Positions 18,242 through 25,848 of a stretch of 34,895 nucleotides of DNA are shown here, piece after piece. The stretch is taken from the NCBI GenBank assembly GCA_910587725.1, contig CAJUNG010000012.1, forward strand, positions 1 through 34,895. Reading direction: 5' to 3'. Each line of letters starts with the position of its first letter. Positions within the stretch are counted from its first letter, which is position 1. The notes under the pieces are model-generated. The model worked only from the letters and a program-made list of their open reading frames with translations. It ran no database searches and had not been told where the DNA came from. The DNA comes from an uncultured Bacilli bacterium (GTDB taxonomy: Bacteria > Bacillota_I > Bacilli_A > RF39 > UBA660). The position numbers and the translations under genes were made by a program.

Positions 18242-19243
18242 CTATATTAAAGATTTTCTCGTATAGAATCCTACATTAATATCTAAATATAAATCAATAT
18301 TTGCTTTAGAAACAATTTTTACAAAACCTAAACCGTTGATTACTAGGTCTTCTCTATATCCTACTTCAATACTTGCTTTTCTTAGATTTTTAAGGGCTGT
18401 ATATTTGCTTGCATTATGTTTTTTTACTTTAATGTCATTAGACACGTAAACAGTAAAGCTATTTTTTTCTCCTTCGACGTAATCAATTCTTGCATATTCT
18501 CCAATCACTAAGCACTGTCCACTTTTAATTTGATAGGTTTTTGGCTTAATTTCTTTTTTTGGATTAATTTTCTTTAGTGCCGCTGCATCCACATAATTCA
18601 CAATGTTTTCACGGTCAATTAGTCCCGGGGTATCTACTAAGGTTAAGGTGTCATTTAATTCGATTTCGATTTTATTTAGGGTTGTTGAGGGAAGTGGAGA
18701 TATAGTTAGGTTCCCGTTATCTTCTGAATAATTTTTTAATAGTTTGTTGATTAAACTACTTTTTCCTACGTTAGTATGTCCTACAACATAAACTTTTTTT
18801 GTGGTTTGATATTTTTTAATCTTACTTAATAGAAGGTCAATATTATCATTTTTTTCTGTACTAATTACCACAAAGTCTTCAAAATCTGTTTCTAAGCTTT
18901 TCATATATTCGATGATTTTTTCTGATTTTACACTTTTTGGTAATACATCTTTTTTATTTAAGACTAAAATAATTTTATTTTGAATGAATTGCCGGATAAA
19001 ATGTAAATCTTTTTCAAGATTTAAAATGTCTACAATGTATAGCACTAAGTCTTTAGTTTCGTTAATCCCTTTTAATATTTCTATAAATTCTTCATTATTT
19101 TTTGTGCTTACTTGGTATTCTCCATAGTTTTTCATGCGAAAGCATCTTTGGCAAATATCATTTTCTATATCTGTTGTGTATCCTTCTTTGTAGGCGTTTT
19201 CATCTTGTAATAAGACCCCACACCCTGCACAATATTTATCCAT
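18242..19243 (-). CDS. yqeH: Ribosome biogenesis GTPase YqeH
   Basis: A 333-residue circularly permuted GTPase needed for 30S subunit assembly. The N-terminal zinc finger has CAGC near residue 6 and CQRC near 31. The G motifs come in the permuted order G4 (LNKKDVLP near 93), G5 (STEKN), G1 (GHTNVGKSSL near 155), G2 (STTLN) and G3 (VDTPGLI near 198), then a C-terminal treble-clef/RNA-binding region. It overlaps yqeG by 8 bp. The neighbours usual in Bacillus (aroE, yqeI, nadD) are not present here. Confidence 0.94.
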   Translation of the reverse strand: MDKYCAGCGVLLQDENAYKEGYTTDIENDICQRCFRMKNYGEYQVSTKNNEEFIEILKGINETKDLVLYIVDILNLEKDLHFIRQFIQNKIILVLNKKDVLPKSVKSEKIIEYMKSLETDFEDFVVISTEKNDNIDLLLSKIKKYQTTKKVYVVGHTNVGKSSLINKLLKNYSEDNGNLTISPLPSTTLNKIEIELNDTLTLVDTPGLIDRENIVNYVDAAALKKINPKKEIKPKTYQIKSGQCLVIGEYARIDYVEGEKNSFTVYVSNDIKVKKHNASKYTALKNLRKASIEVGYREDLVINGLGFVKIVSKANIDLYLDINVGFYTRKSLI

Positions 19244-19754
19244 AGTATTCTCCTTTTTTCATTATATTCGCCTTTTCATATTTTCTAAATATGATTTTTT
19301 CTAGAAGACGATTGACTTTTGTTGTGATTAAATCTTTATTATCTAATGGTTCGATTAAACAGGAGTAACACCCAAATCGGTTTGCTGCCCAAATGTCAGT
19401 CATTAGTTGATCGCCAATCATACACATTTCTTTCTTTTTTAGTTGATATTTTTTTTGTACTCGTTTATAGTTTTTTACTCTAGGTTTTGAAGAAAAGAAG
19501 AAAAAGTCACACCCGATTGTTTCTGCAACTTTCCTCACTCGCCACCGAAACCAACAATTCGATAAGATAACAATGGTAAAATCTTTTTTTAATTTTTTAA
19601 AAAGTTGTTGTTGTTTTTCTGTAATATTGGACTCAGAATTTGTAATTAATGTATTATCTAAGTCGAATAAAAGACACTTTACTCCTTGTTTTTTCAGTTT
19701 TTGATAGGGAATGTCATAGATGCTTTTTTGATATACATTTGGATAAAACCTCAT
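19236..19754 (-). CDS. yqeG: YqeG family HAD phosphatase
   Basis: A 172-residue HAD-superfamily subfamily IIIA phosphatase of the YqeG type. DLDNTL near residue 31 provides the nucleophile and acid Asp residues, ILSNCW near 64 the second motif, and MIGDQLMTDIWAANRFG near 111 the metal-binding motif. The in-frame ATG at 19763 overlaps the Shine-Dalgarno GAGGAG, so the ATG at 19754, 9 bp beyond it, is chosen. First gene of the yqeG-yqeH operon with a near-consensus promoter. Confidence 0.9.
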   Translation of the reverse strand: MRFYPNVYQKSIYDIPYQKLKKQGVKCLLFDLDNTLITNSESNITEKQQQLFKKLKKDFTIVILSNCWFRWRVRKVAETIGCDFFFFSSKPRVKNYKRVQKKYQLKKKEMCMIGDQLMTDIWAANRFGCYSCLIEPLDNKDLITTKVNRLLEKIIFRKYEKANIMKKGEYYG

Positions 19755-19783
19755 ACTTTTCATCTCCTCAAAAGCTATTACTT

Positions 19784-19812
19784 ATTATAGCAAGATTTAA
19801 GATTTTATTCAA
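19784..19812 (-). promoter_or_regulatory. yqeGH promoter
   Basis: TTGAAT (19812-19807, minus strand), 17 bp, TATAAT (19789-19784), with TG at the extended -10 position. The start codon is 30 bp downstream. Confidence 0.8.
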
Positions 19813-20058
19813 TACTTCGATGAAAAAAAGGAAAAGGCAGAAGACTTTCCAAATTTTTCATGATTAGTGGGTGAGTTTTAAAGGAATTCTAATTAAAATA
19901 CTTACTTCTACACTCAATTTTACTTTTTTATTGTATCGCTAATACTCTCCATGCATGACTAAATCTCTTTATTCTACTCTAATATTTTGTTAAGGCAAAC
20001 GACTCTTTTTTTGAAGATATGCGGATTGATTTGACTAAATAAGTATTTTCTAGAAAAG
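19813..20058. other. Non-coding gap upstream of yqeG
   Basis: About 245 bp between the yqeG promoter and the lysM terminator. I see no open frame with a ribosome binding site, no tRNA-like cloverleaf and no strong dyad. Confidence 0.5.
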
Positions 20059-20086
20059 AAAAAAGCCATCTTTTTAAAATAGCTTA
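20059..20086 (-). terminator. Terminator of the lysM gene (and the recombinase transcript)
   Basis: On the minus strand AAGCTATTTT (20085-20076) pairs with AAGATGGCTT (20072-20063) through G-T pairs, 3-nt loop, then TTTTTT. It starts right after the LysM stop codon. In the integrated state it is also the first terminator after the recombinase gene. Confidence 0.65.
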
Positions 20087-20353
20087 TTAACCTTTCATAC
20101 GATAAGAAATTAATTGTTCTGGTAATAAATATAATCGTTGATTTAAAATTTCTACATCTCCATTTTTTTCTAATTGTCGATTTACAGATTCTAAAGTATC
20201 TCCTTCTTCTGTAATATATACATGTACTCCTTCTTTAGGTACGAGTAACTTCTCTCCGGGAAAAATATATTCATTTAATTCTAATCCATTAATTTCTGCT
20301 AAAGTTTTAGGGTCTAAACCAAATTGTTTGCCTATTTTATAAAGTGTATCCCC
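20087..20353 (-). pseudogene. 3' half of a split triple-LysM protein gene
   Basis: The last 88 codons and stop of a LysM-domain gene cut by the mobile element; together with 26389-26577 it makes one 151-residue protein. This half begins at codons GGG GAT ACA (Gly-Asp-Thr), the shared core of the insertion site. It holds most of LysM repeat 2 (GDTLYKIGKQFGL, then LAEINGL and FPGEKLLVP) and a weaker third repeat (GDTLESVNRQL). LysM repeats bind N-acetylglucosamine-containing polymers such as peptidoglycan. No signal peptide is seen in either half, so the protein may be cytoplasmic, spore-associated or exported by another route. Here this half has no start codon or ribosome binding site and is read only as the tail of the recombinase mRNA. 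Confidence 0.88.
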
Positions 20354-20369
20354 AGATACAATTTTTATG
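20345..20369. repeat. Left attachment site of the element
   Basis: The 9-bp core TGTATCCCC at 20345-20353, one A, then the element arm GATACAATTTTTATG at 20355-20369. The arm is the exact reverse complement of the arm at the other end (26371-26385). The recombinase stop codon (20365-20367) lies inside the arm. Confidence 0.88.
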
Positions 20370-21930
20370 TAACATTTTTAAATGTAAATATAATATCTAT
20401 CTGCTTATCCTGATAGATATAGATTTTTTCTACTAAATTAATTATTAATTCTCTAGTTGGATTTTCAAGTGATAAAAATTCATTTATATATTTTTCTATT
20501 TGTTTTTTGTCTATTTTACTTTCATTTGTTTGTTCATCTTTAAGATTATCAATGTTTAATTTATTACTCTCCATTTCTTGTTTAAGATTTTCACTTATTC
20601 TTAAGTATTGCTCTTCATTAATAATACCTTTTAGCATGTTCATATAATTTTTATCTAATGTTTCGGTTAGTTTATTGTTTACTAGTTCTAAACTTTCAAT
20701 TTGTTTTTTTATTTTTAAAGTATTATCTTGAAACTCAATATTACCAATAGAATCTTTTATTTTATTTTTGTCTAAATACTTTTTACATACATCTTTAATG
20801 TTATCTAAAATAACATTTTCTAATACCTCATAATTATTGGTATGAGTTGTACAGACATGATATTTAGAATAAGTTCTATAATAATCGCAAGTTGTATAAC
20901 TTCTGCCAGTTTTATTTTGATATCTAATCGTTATTCTATGTTTGCAATCTCCACAGTACAAAAGTCCATCTAATAAATAAAATCTTTTTTTCTCTGGCCT
21001 TTTAACATTTTTAGGCAAAAGTGTTTGAACATAATCAAAAGTATCTCTATCAATGATTGCTTCATGTGTATCTTCTACTATTATATAGTCTTTAGGATTA
21101 TTTTTAATTGTCTTTTTTAGTTTATAATTAATTTTTTTCGTTTTACCTTGAACTGTATCCCCAGCATAGATTTGATTTGTTAGAATTGCCTTAATAGTTG
21201 TATCAACCCATACTCCATATTCTTGTGAAATGCAATTAGTATTTATGCATTTTGTATTCCACACATAATTATAGTAAGATGCTGGCGTTTTAATTTTTCT
21301 TTTAGTTAATTCTTGGGCTATAAAGTGATATGTATTACCTTTAAGTGCTAAATCAAAGATTAATCTAACTGTTTCTGCTTGTTCTTTATTTATAACTAAA
21401 TGATTTTTGTTATTTGGATCTTTCATATAACCAAAAGGACACCTTCCTGATACATACAATCCATCTTTCATTCTAGAATGAAGACTTGTTTTAACCTTTT
21501 TAGAAATATCTTTAGCATACATATCATTCATTATTGCTTTAAAAGGTGCTATATCATTATTTGTATTATCTATGAATGTATCAATCCCATCATTAATAGC
21601 AATATATCTAACATTTTTATTTGGAAAATACTTTTCAATTAATTCTCCAGTACCTATATAATCTCTACCCAATCTAGACATATCTTTTGTAATAATCATA
21701 TTGATTTTACCAAGTTCAATATCTTTAATCATTCTTTTAAATGCAGGTCTTTCAAAATTAGTTCCTGTAAACCCATCATCTACATATTCTTCTACTATTT
21801 TATAGTTATTTTCTTTAACATATTGATTAAGTAAACTTCTTTGACTAACAATACTATCAGATTCGATATTTCCATCATCTCTTGATAATCTTATATATAT
21901 TCCTACTTTAAAACTACTATTCCCTATCAT
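20365..21930 (-). CDS. Large serine recombinase
   Basis: A 521-residue large serine recombinase of the TnpX/TndX/SpoIVCA type, which cuts and joins two att sites through a covalent phosphoserine link. The resolvase-type catalytic domain (residues 1-150) has the active serine in YIRLSRDD (Ser16) and the arginine-bearing MSRLGRDY near 83. The recombinase domain follows (GRCPFGYMKD near 170), then a zinc ribbon with LLYCGDC near 325 and later cysteines in TTCDYYR and HVCTTH near 345-365, and a coiled-coil-rich segment around 395-475. All key residues are present, so it should be active. The ATG shares its A with the stop of the 59-codon gene upstream (TAATG), implying translational coupling. Its stop codon lies in the attachment arm, so integration and excision leave the protein unchanged. 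Confidence 0.96.
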   Translation of the reverse strand: MIGNSSFKVGIYIRLSRDDGNIESDSIVSQRSLLNQYVKENNYKIVEEYVDDGFTGTNFERPAFKRMIKDIELGKINMIITKDMSRLGRDYIGTGELIEKYFPNKNVRYIAINDGIDTFIDNTNNDIAPFKAIMNDMYAKDISKKVKTSLHSRMKDGLYVSGRCPFGYMKDPNNKNHLVINKEQAETVRLIFDLALKGNTYHFIAQELTKRKIKTPASYYNYVWNTKCINTNCISQEYGVWVDTTIKAILTNQIYAGDTVQGKTKKINYKLKKTIKNNPKDYIIVEDTHEAIIDRDTFDYVQTLLPKNVKRPEKKRFYLLDGLLYCGDCKHRITIRYQNKTGRSYTTCDYYRTYSKYHVCTTHTNNYEVLENVILDNIKDVCKKYLDKNKIKDSIGNIEFQDNTLKIKKQIESLELVNNKLTETLDKNYMNMLKGIINEEQYLRISENLKQEMESNKLNIDNLKDEQTNESKIDKKQIEKYINEFLSLENPTRELIINLVEKIYIYQDKQIDIIFTFKNVT

Positions 21931-22109
21931 TAATTACTACTCCCTTCACTTTGGGAATAATGAGTATGTTTGAATGGTAGCTCCTTTTTTAAAATATTGC
22001 AAGTCGTATTAATCTTTTTTTCTAGTTCTATTTTTAATACTTCAGTTATTAATTCATTTAAAGATTTTCCATTGTCTTTAAACTTTAAATTAACTTTGTA
22101 TTTAACCAT
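21930..22109 (-). CDS. Small protein coupled to the recombinase (59 residues)
   Basis: A 59-residue protein directly before the recombinase. A GGAGGT lies 10 bp upstream of the ATG at 22109; the frame also opens at a TTG at 22127, which lies within that ribosome binding site and is unlikely. The protein has a basic N-terminus (MVKYKVNLKFK), an amphipathic central helix (LNELITEVLKIELEKKI) and a His/Ser-rich tail. I do not recognise the family. Position, size and overlap with the recombinase make it a candidate recombination directionality factor or regulator, which is inference only. Confidence 0.6.
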   Translation of the reverse strand: MVKYKVNLKFKDNGKSLNELITEVLKIELEKKINTTCNILKKELPFKHTHYSQSEGSSN

Positions 22110-22209
22110 AGAGTTTAATACCTCCAATAAATTCTATGGCATTAATTTTTGTTTTAGTAATATTATTTGGTATATCTATAATATACCTAACAATATTACT
22201 TACTATCAT
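22102..22209 (-). CDS. Small overlapping frame (35 residues)
   Basis: A 35-codon frame with its own ribosome binding site (GGAGG, 4 bp before the ATG at 22209). It ends 8 bp inside the next small gene, so the two overlap. The peptide is rich in Ile and Asn (starts MIVSNIVRYIIDIPNN) with no recognisable domain. Its role may be only to carry ribosomes to the next start. Confidence 0.4.
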   Translation of the reverse strand: MIVSNIVRYIIDIPNNITKTKINAIEFIGGIKLYG

Positions 22210-22231
22210 AAACCTCCATTATAATCTTCAT
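22196..22231 (-). CDS. Possible leader peptide (11 residues)
   Basis: A very short frame, MKIIMEVYDSK, preceded by AAAAAGGAGATGATGTTT, a strong Shine-Dalgarno sequence at good spacing. It overlaps the start of the 35-codon frame. It is the first link in a chain of overlapping frames leading to the recombinase. Confidence 0.3.
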   Translation of the reverse strand: MKIIMEVYDSK

Positions 22232-22249
22232 AAACATCATCTCCTTTTT

Positions 22250-22287
22250 GCATGATGCATGATACCTCCTTTAAAAAGAAGAGTCAA
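22250..22287 (-). promoter_or_regulatory. Recombinase operon promoter with a tandem operator-like repeat
   Basis: On the minus strand TTGACT (22287-22282), 17 bp, TATCAT (22264-22259). The -10 overlaps a tandem repeat of GCATGAT (plus strand 22250-22263), which also contains the odd palindrome GCAT-G-ATGC. The overlap is what one would expect of a repressor site controlling recombinase expression. Confidence 0.5.
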
Positions 22288-22370
22288 CTTATAAAGTATA
22301 GAAAGTTTTGTCTACCATCCTAAAAAGATTCATAATTTAATTAAATATGAAATAGCAGGATAAGAAGTAT

Positions 22371-22466
22371 GTGTATCATATGCAATTAAACACTTATTAC
22401 ATAAGGAACTGCATATACACAAAACTGATTTTGCACTTGCAAAATTCATCCTACTTTGTAGGATGA
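22371..22466. repeat. Three consecutive dyads in the element's intergenic region
   Basis: The 352-bp gap 22210-22561 has no protein gene but a dense set of inverted repeats. First, GTGTATCATATGCA (22371-22384) pairs with TGCATATACAC (22410-22420), with a 3-nt bulge. Second, ATTTTGCA and TGCAAAAT flank CT at 22428-22445. Third, TCATCCTAC and GTAGGATGA flank TTT at 22446-22466. The last two abut without a gap. Such blocks occur at transfer origins, single-strand origins and operators; which applies here is unknown. Confidence 0.6.
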
Positions 22467-22506
22467 TATATAGGGCAAGACTAATAATATTAATAATTTT
22501 AAACAC

Positions 22507-22550
22507 AAAAAATCATCCTAATTTTTAAATTTTTCTAAATCTTATAGGAT
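22507..22550 (-). terminator. Possible terminator of the cargo operon
   Basis: ATCCTA and TAGGAT arms (22545-22550 and 22515-22520) flank a long AT-rich loop, followed on the minus strand by GATTTTTTG. It lies 12 bp after the stop of the last cargo gene. The stem is short and the loop long, so efficiency is doubtful. Confidence 0.35.
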
Positions 22551-22561
22551 TAAATTTTAAT

Positions 22562-23284
22562 TTATTTTTTTACAATTGTGTTTTTTAACTTTTCATCATA
22601 ATAACTAAACATTTTCTGAACTATATCATTACCAAGTTGATTAATCTTTGAAAAATCGGACATTAACAATTTAAATTGATCTATACTTAACACTTCTGAT
22701 AAGTATTTTATAGATAAATAACTTAAGTCATATCCATTATAATTCTCGTTAACAAAAGAATCTCCATGCACTAAACTATTCATCTGTGGTATTACTTTTG
22801 CTTTTTCTCGTACGTTCAAATAAAAGTCTTTAAAAGCATCATCAGTTAACGAATCTTTTTCTCCTGACATAAATTGTGCCATACCTTCATCATACCAGAC
22901 TATTCTTTTTGAATAATCATTGTTTAATACATATTTCATATATAATATGTGAAATAACTCATGACTAGCAGTATATAATCTTTTTAATTGAAATTTAGGA
23001 TTTACACATGCATTAACCATTCCATTATCATAAGTTCCTCTAGCATATTCAGGCAATGAATCCCTTTCACCTCTAATTTCATATATAAATTTTCTAAATT
23101 CTTCTACTGTATCAAAATAATTAACAATTATCTGCTCATTAGTAGATATATCAAAAAACAATTTATATTCAATTATCTTTCCTTCAAGTAATTGAATAGT
23201 TGCCTCTGCCAATTCTTTTAAACTTTCTGAATAATTTATTTTGCATAAATTAGTTTCTAAAACTTTACTCACTTTCATCACCAT
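22562..23284 (-). CDS. Gluzincin-like putative metallopeptidase
   Basis: A 240-residue protein with the zinc-peptidase signature ASHELFHILYMKY near residue 108 (HExxH) and, about 25 residues later, IVWYDEGMAQFMSG carrying the third ligand Glu, the arrangement of gluzincins of the Peptidase_MA type. No signal peptide or membrane segment, so it should act inside the cell. The frame opens at a TTG at 23308 inside the RhuM-like gene; ATG codons at 23284 or 23278, just after the RhuM stop, are more likely starts, but no strong Shine-Dalgarno sequence decides. Last gene of the four-gene cargo operon. Substrate unknown; intracellular proteases in such cargo operons are sometimes toxins or effectors, which is inference here. 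Confidence 0.72.
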   Translation of the reverse strand: MVMKVSKVLETNLCKINYSESLKELAEATIQLLEGKIIEYKLFFDISTNEQIIVNYFDTVEEFRKFIYEIRGERDSLPEYARGTYDNGMVNACVNPKFQLKRLYTASHELFHILYMKYVLNNDYSKRIVWYDEGMAQFMSGEKDSLTDDAFKDFYLNVREKAKVIPQMNSLVHGDSFVNENYNGYDLSYLSIKYLSEVLSIDQFKLLMSDFSKINQLGNDIVQKMFSYYDEKLKNTIVKK

Positions 23285-23288
23285 TCCA

Positions 23289-24266
23289 TTATTTATCAAT
23301 TTCTTCAACTTCTTTGTTTAATATTTCTAAATAGTCTTGTTCTGCTTGTGTTAAGTGTTTTTCCATATATTTATTATATTCTTTATGTGCTTTCTTCAAA
23401 GCTTCTTCATGTGATATTTTTCCACTATCTTTTAAAATATCTTTCCTTGTCATCTTTAAGAATGTATCTAATTCATTTATCCAATCTTGCATAGTCATTA
23501 CATGTCTATCTAAAGCATTAATTTCAGCAACATCTAAATAAGCAGATACCATTCTATTTAAGATATTAAGCTCTTCTTCAGTTAAATAATTTTTAGCAAT
23601 TTCAGTTTCAGACTTTGTAGGTATATTTCCTTTAAAATTAGTAAGGCCTAAATTTTCTTTTTCTGAATCAACTCTAGTAAAAATTATCTCTGCAGCAGTG
23701 TTGCCATGCGTAGCGTAATGCATTTTATTTTGCACAGTTTTAAAAAATTTGATTGATAATTTATCCTTAGGATCATAATCAATTGAAGTTGCATAAATAT
23801 CCAATACTTTTCTCCAAAATATTTTTTCAGATGACCTAATATCACGAATTCTAGCAAGCAATTCCTCAAAATACGGGCTTTCACCATTATTTTTTAATCT
23901 TTCGTCATTTAAAGCAAATCCTTTAATCATATATTCTTTTAAAACTTTAGTTGCCCATATTCTAAATTCAGTTGCTTTTTTAGAGTTAATTCTATAACCA
24001 ACTGCAATAATGGCATCTAAATTATAGTGTAAGACATTATAGTTTTTACCATCATTAGCAGTTGTTAAGAATTTCTTAACAACTGAATCCTTTTGTAGCT
24101 CACCTTCATCAAAAATATTTTTTAAGTGCATTGAAATATTATTTTTAGTAGTATCATAAAGATTAGCCATAACATCTTGACTCATCCAAATATCATCTTG
24201 CAGTATATTAACATCGACTTTTACATTGCCGTCTTTTGATACATATATAATTATATTGTTTTTCAA
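23289..24266 (-). CDS. RhuM family protein
   Basis: A 325-residue protein of the RhuM (virulence_RhuM) family. The N-terminal third fits the family: a short beta segment, a helix-turn-helix-like WMSQDVMANLYDTTKNNIS near residues 27-45, then VVKKFLTTANDGKNYNVLHYNLDAIIAVGYRIN and ATEFRIWATKVLKEYM. The C-terminal region is helical and ends in an acidic tail. RhuM was first described as an unknown gene of a Salmonella pathogenicity island; members are scattered on mobile elements and have no agreed function. It starts at a TTG (24266) preceded by GGTGA, 13 nt after the SWIM gene stop, and overlaps or abuts the peptidase-like gene. Confidence 0.85.
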   Translation of the reverse strand: MKNNIIIYVSKDGNVKVDVNILQDDIWMSQDVMANLYDTTKNNISMHLKNIFDEGELQKDSVVKKFLTTANDGKNYNVLHYNLDAIIAVGYRINSKKATEFRIWATKVLKEYMIKGFALNDERLKNNGESPYFEELLARIRDIRSSEKIFWRKVLDIYATSIDYDPKDKLSIKFFKTVQNKMHYATHGNTAAEIIFTRVDSEKENLGLTNFKGNIPTKSETEIAKNYLTEEELNILNRMVSAYLDVAEINALDRHVMTMQDWINELDTFLKMTRKDILKDSGKISHEEALKKAHKEYNKYMEKHLTQAEQDYLEILNKEVEEIDK

Positions 24267-24281
24267 TATTTCACCAGCTTT

Positions 24282-25838
24282 CTATTTTTCTATTAATTCA
24301 TAAAATCTTTGTTTATTTTTATGACTTAAAACATTCATTATTTCTTCCTTAAATGCTCGTTTACTCCTATAATTAGGATACATTTCCTTTAACATATCAA
24401 AGATAAAATCATCAGAATTATCAAGTTCTTTCATTTTTCTGATATAATGACATAATTCTTGATACCATTTTCTATCTGATACTCTTTTTGATTCTTCAAG
24501 TATTTGTGGTTTATAAAAATTTAATAATTCTTTACTATATTTATCTTTTACTGCATCTTGATATTTTGCTAATCTATATATATTAGGATTTTCCTTCAAT
24601 AATTCAAATAATTTATTAGTTTCATTTTCTTCCATATAAATATCTTCTAAAATATCCCTATTATTATGTTTAATTTTAGATATTATTTTTTCTTTTACAG
24701 AATCCCATTCAGAATCACTATACATATCTTTTAGTTCTTTATACCTTGCAAAACTATTTGTTTCTATGATAACCTCAGGTAATATTTTTTTCTTTTCTTC
24801 TTGTATACCATATTCATCATAAATATCTAGTAATTTGTCATAAGCCATATCTTTTCTTATATGATTTTTAATATCATCTTTTAATATTCGTATTATTTCA
24901 TCTATTTTATTATCATTTTTTAAATATTTAATTAATAATTCTTTTACTCCGTAATGTTCAATATTTTCATAACACATTTTTATAGCATCATCTTTATTAA
25001 TAAAATCATAAGTTAATGAAATTTTATCTAGAGTTTGACTAACAAATATTCCATAAGTACTTAATTCAATTTCATCCAATATTTTAACAACTTTTTTAGC
25101 TGATTCTTTATCATGAACATATAAAATAAAAGCATGTAGTGGGGAATCTGAAAAATCATCTAAAGAATTACTTGATGCTGTATCTTGAGTATAATATAAG
25201 AAGATATCAAAATATTCATCATTATATAAAAGTTTACTAGCACTTTCATTAATTAAATATAATGAATTTTGAAATTCACCATTAGATCCATCCATAAAAG
25301 TATCTTTTATAAATCTATAGGTGTATTTAATTAGTTCAAAAGCATTGTTATACTCTTCATTATCTATAAAACCATCTACGTAATTAGATACATTAGAAAC
25401 TAAATCCACAAAATATCTTCCATTATAATAATTAACAAATCCACTTCTATCACTTATTTTTCTTAGTTCATAATTCATTTCATCATATATTTTAGAAAGT
25501 TCAGATTTGTTTTTTTCTCTTTTTACTTTCTTTTTATTTGAAATTTCTAATTCTGGAATATCATTCTCTTCTAAATAATAAAGAACAGCAGCAATATGTT
25601 TACACATATATTCACCATCTTCTGAATATGGACAGGAACAATAAAAATTATTTAATTCTTTATCATTTGCTCTTATTTCAATTCTATATATTTCGGAGCC
25701 ATCAATATAAGCAGTTACTAAATCTTGCTGACACCAAATATCTAATATTCTATTTCCTTTATAGTAACTTTTTCCACGAGATAGTATAAGTGAATCAAAA
25801 TAATCTTCAAAATTATAATTTCTTAAAAACTTCTTCAT
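24282..25838 (-). CDS. SWIM zinc-finger domain protein
   Basis: A 518-residue protein with an N-terminal SWIM zinc finger: FYCSCPYSEDGEYMCKHIAAVL near residues 68-90 gives the CxC...CxH ligands. SWIM domains bind nucleic acid or protein. The remaining ~400 residues are helical with recurring Asn/Asp/Lys-rich hairpins resembling TPR-like scaffolds. There is no helicase or nuclease motif, although SWIM proteins are often encoded beside SNF2 helicases. Strong AGGAGATGAATC before the ATG. Second gene of the cargo operon, 10 bp after the UPF0158-like gene. Confidence 0.8.
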   Translation of the reverse strand: MKKFLRNYNFEDYFDSLILSRGKSYYKGNRILDIWCQQDLVTAYIDGSEIYRIEIRANDKELNNFYCSCPYSEDGEYMCKHIAAVLYYLEENDIPELEISNKKKVKREKNKSELSKIYDEMNYELRKISDRSGFVNYYNGRYFVDLVSNVSNYVDGFIDNEEYNNAFELIKYTYRFIKDTFMDGSNGEFQNSLYLINESASKLLYNDEYFDIFLYYTQDTASSNSLDDFSDSPLHAFILYVHDKESAKKVVKILDEIELSTYGIFVSQTLDKISLTYDFINKDDAIKMCYENIEHYGVKELLIKYLKNDNKIDEIIRILKDDIKNHIRKDMAYDKLLDIYDEYGIQEEKKKILPEVIIETNSFARYKELKDMYSDSEWDSVKEKIISKIKHNNRDILEDIYMEENETNKLFELLKENPNIYRLAKYQDAVKDKYSKELLNFYKPQILEESKRVSDRKWYQELCHYIRKMKELDNSDDFIFDMLKEMYPNYRSKRAFKEEIMNVLSHKNKQRFYELIEK

Positions 25839-25848
25839 GATTCATCTC

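Noticed and set aside
22371..22466. The dyad block as a CRISPR array
   Set aside because: The repeats are inverted, differ from one another and have no regular spacing or spacers; no cas gene is in the window.
23684..23887. Minus-strand frame within the RhuM-like gene
   Set aside because: It is a second frame of the same strand inside a well-conserved coding region, with no start signal.
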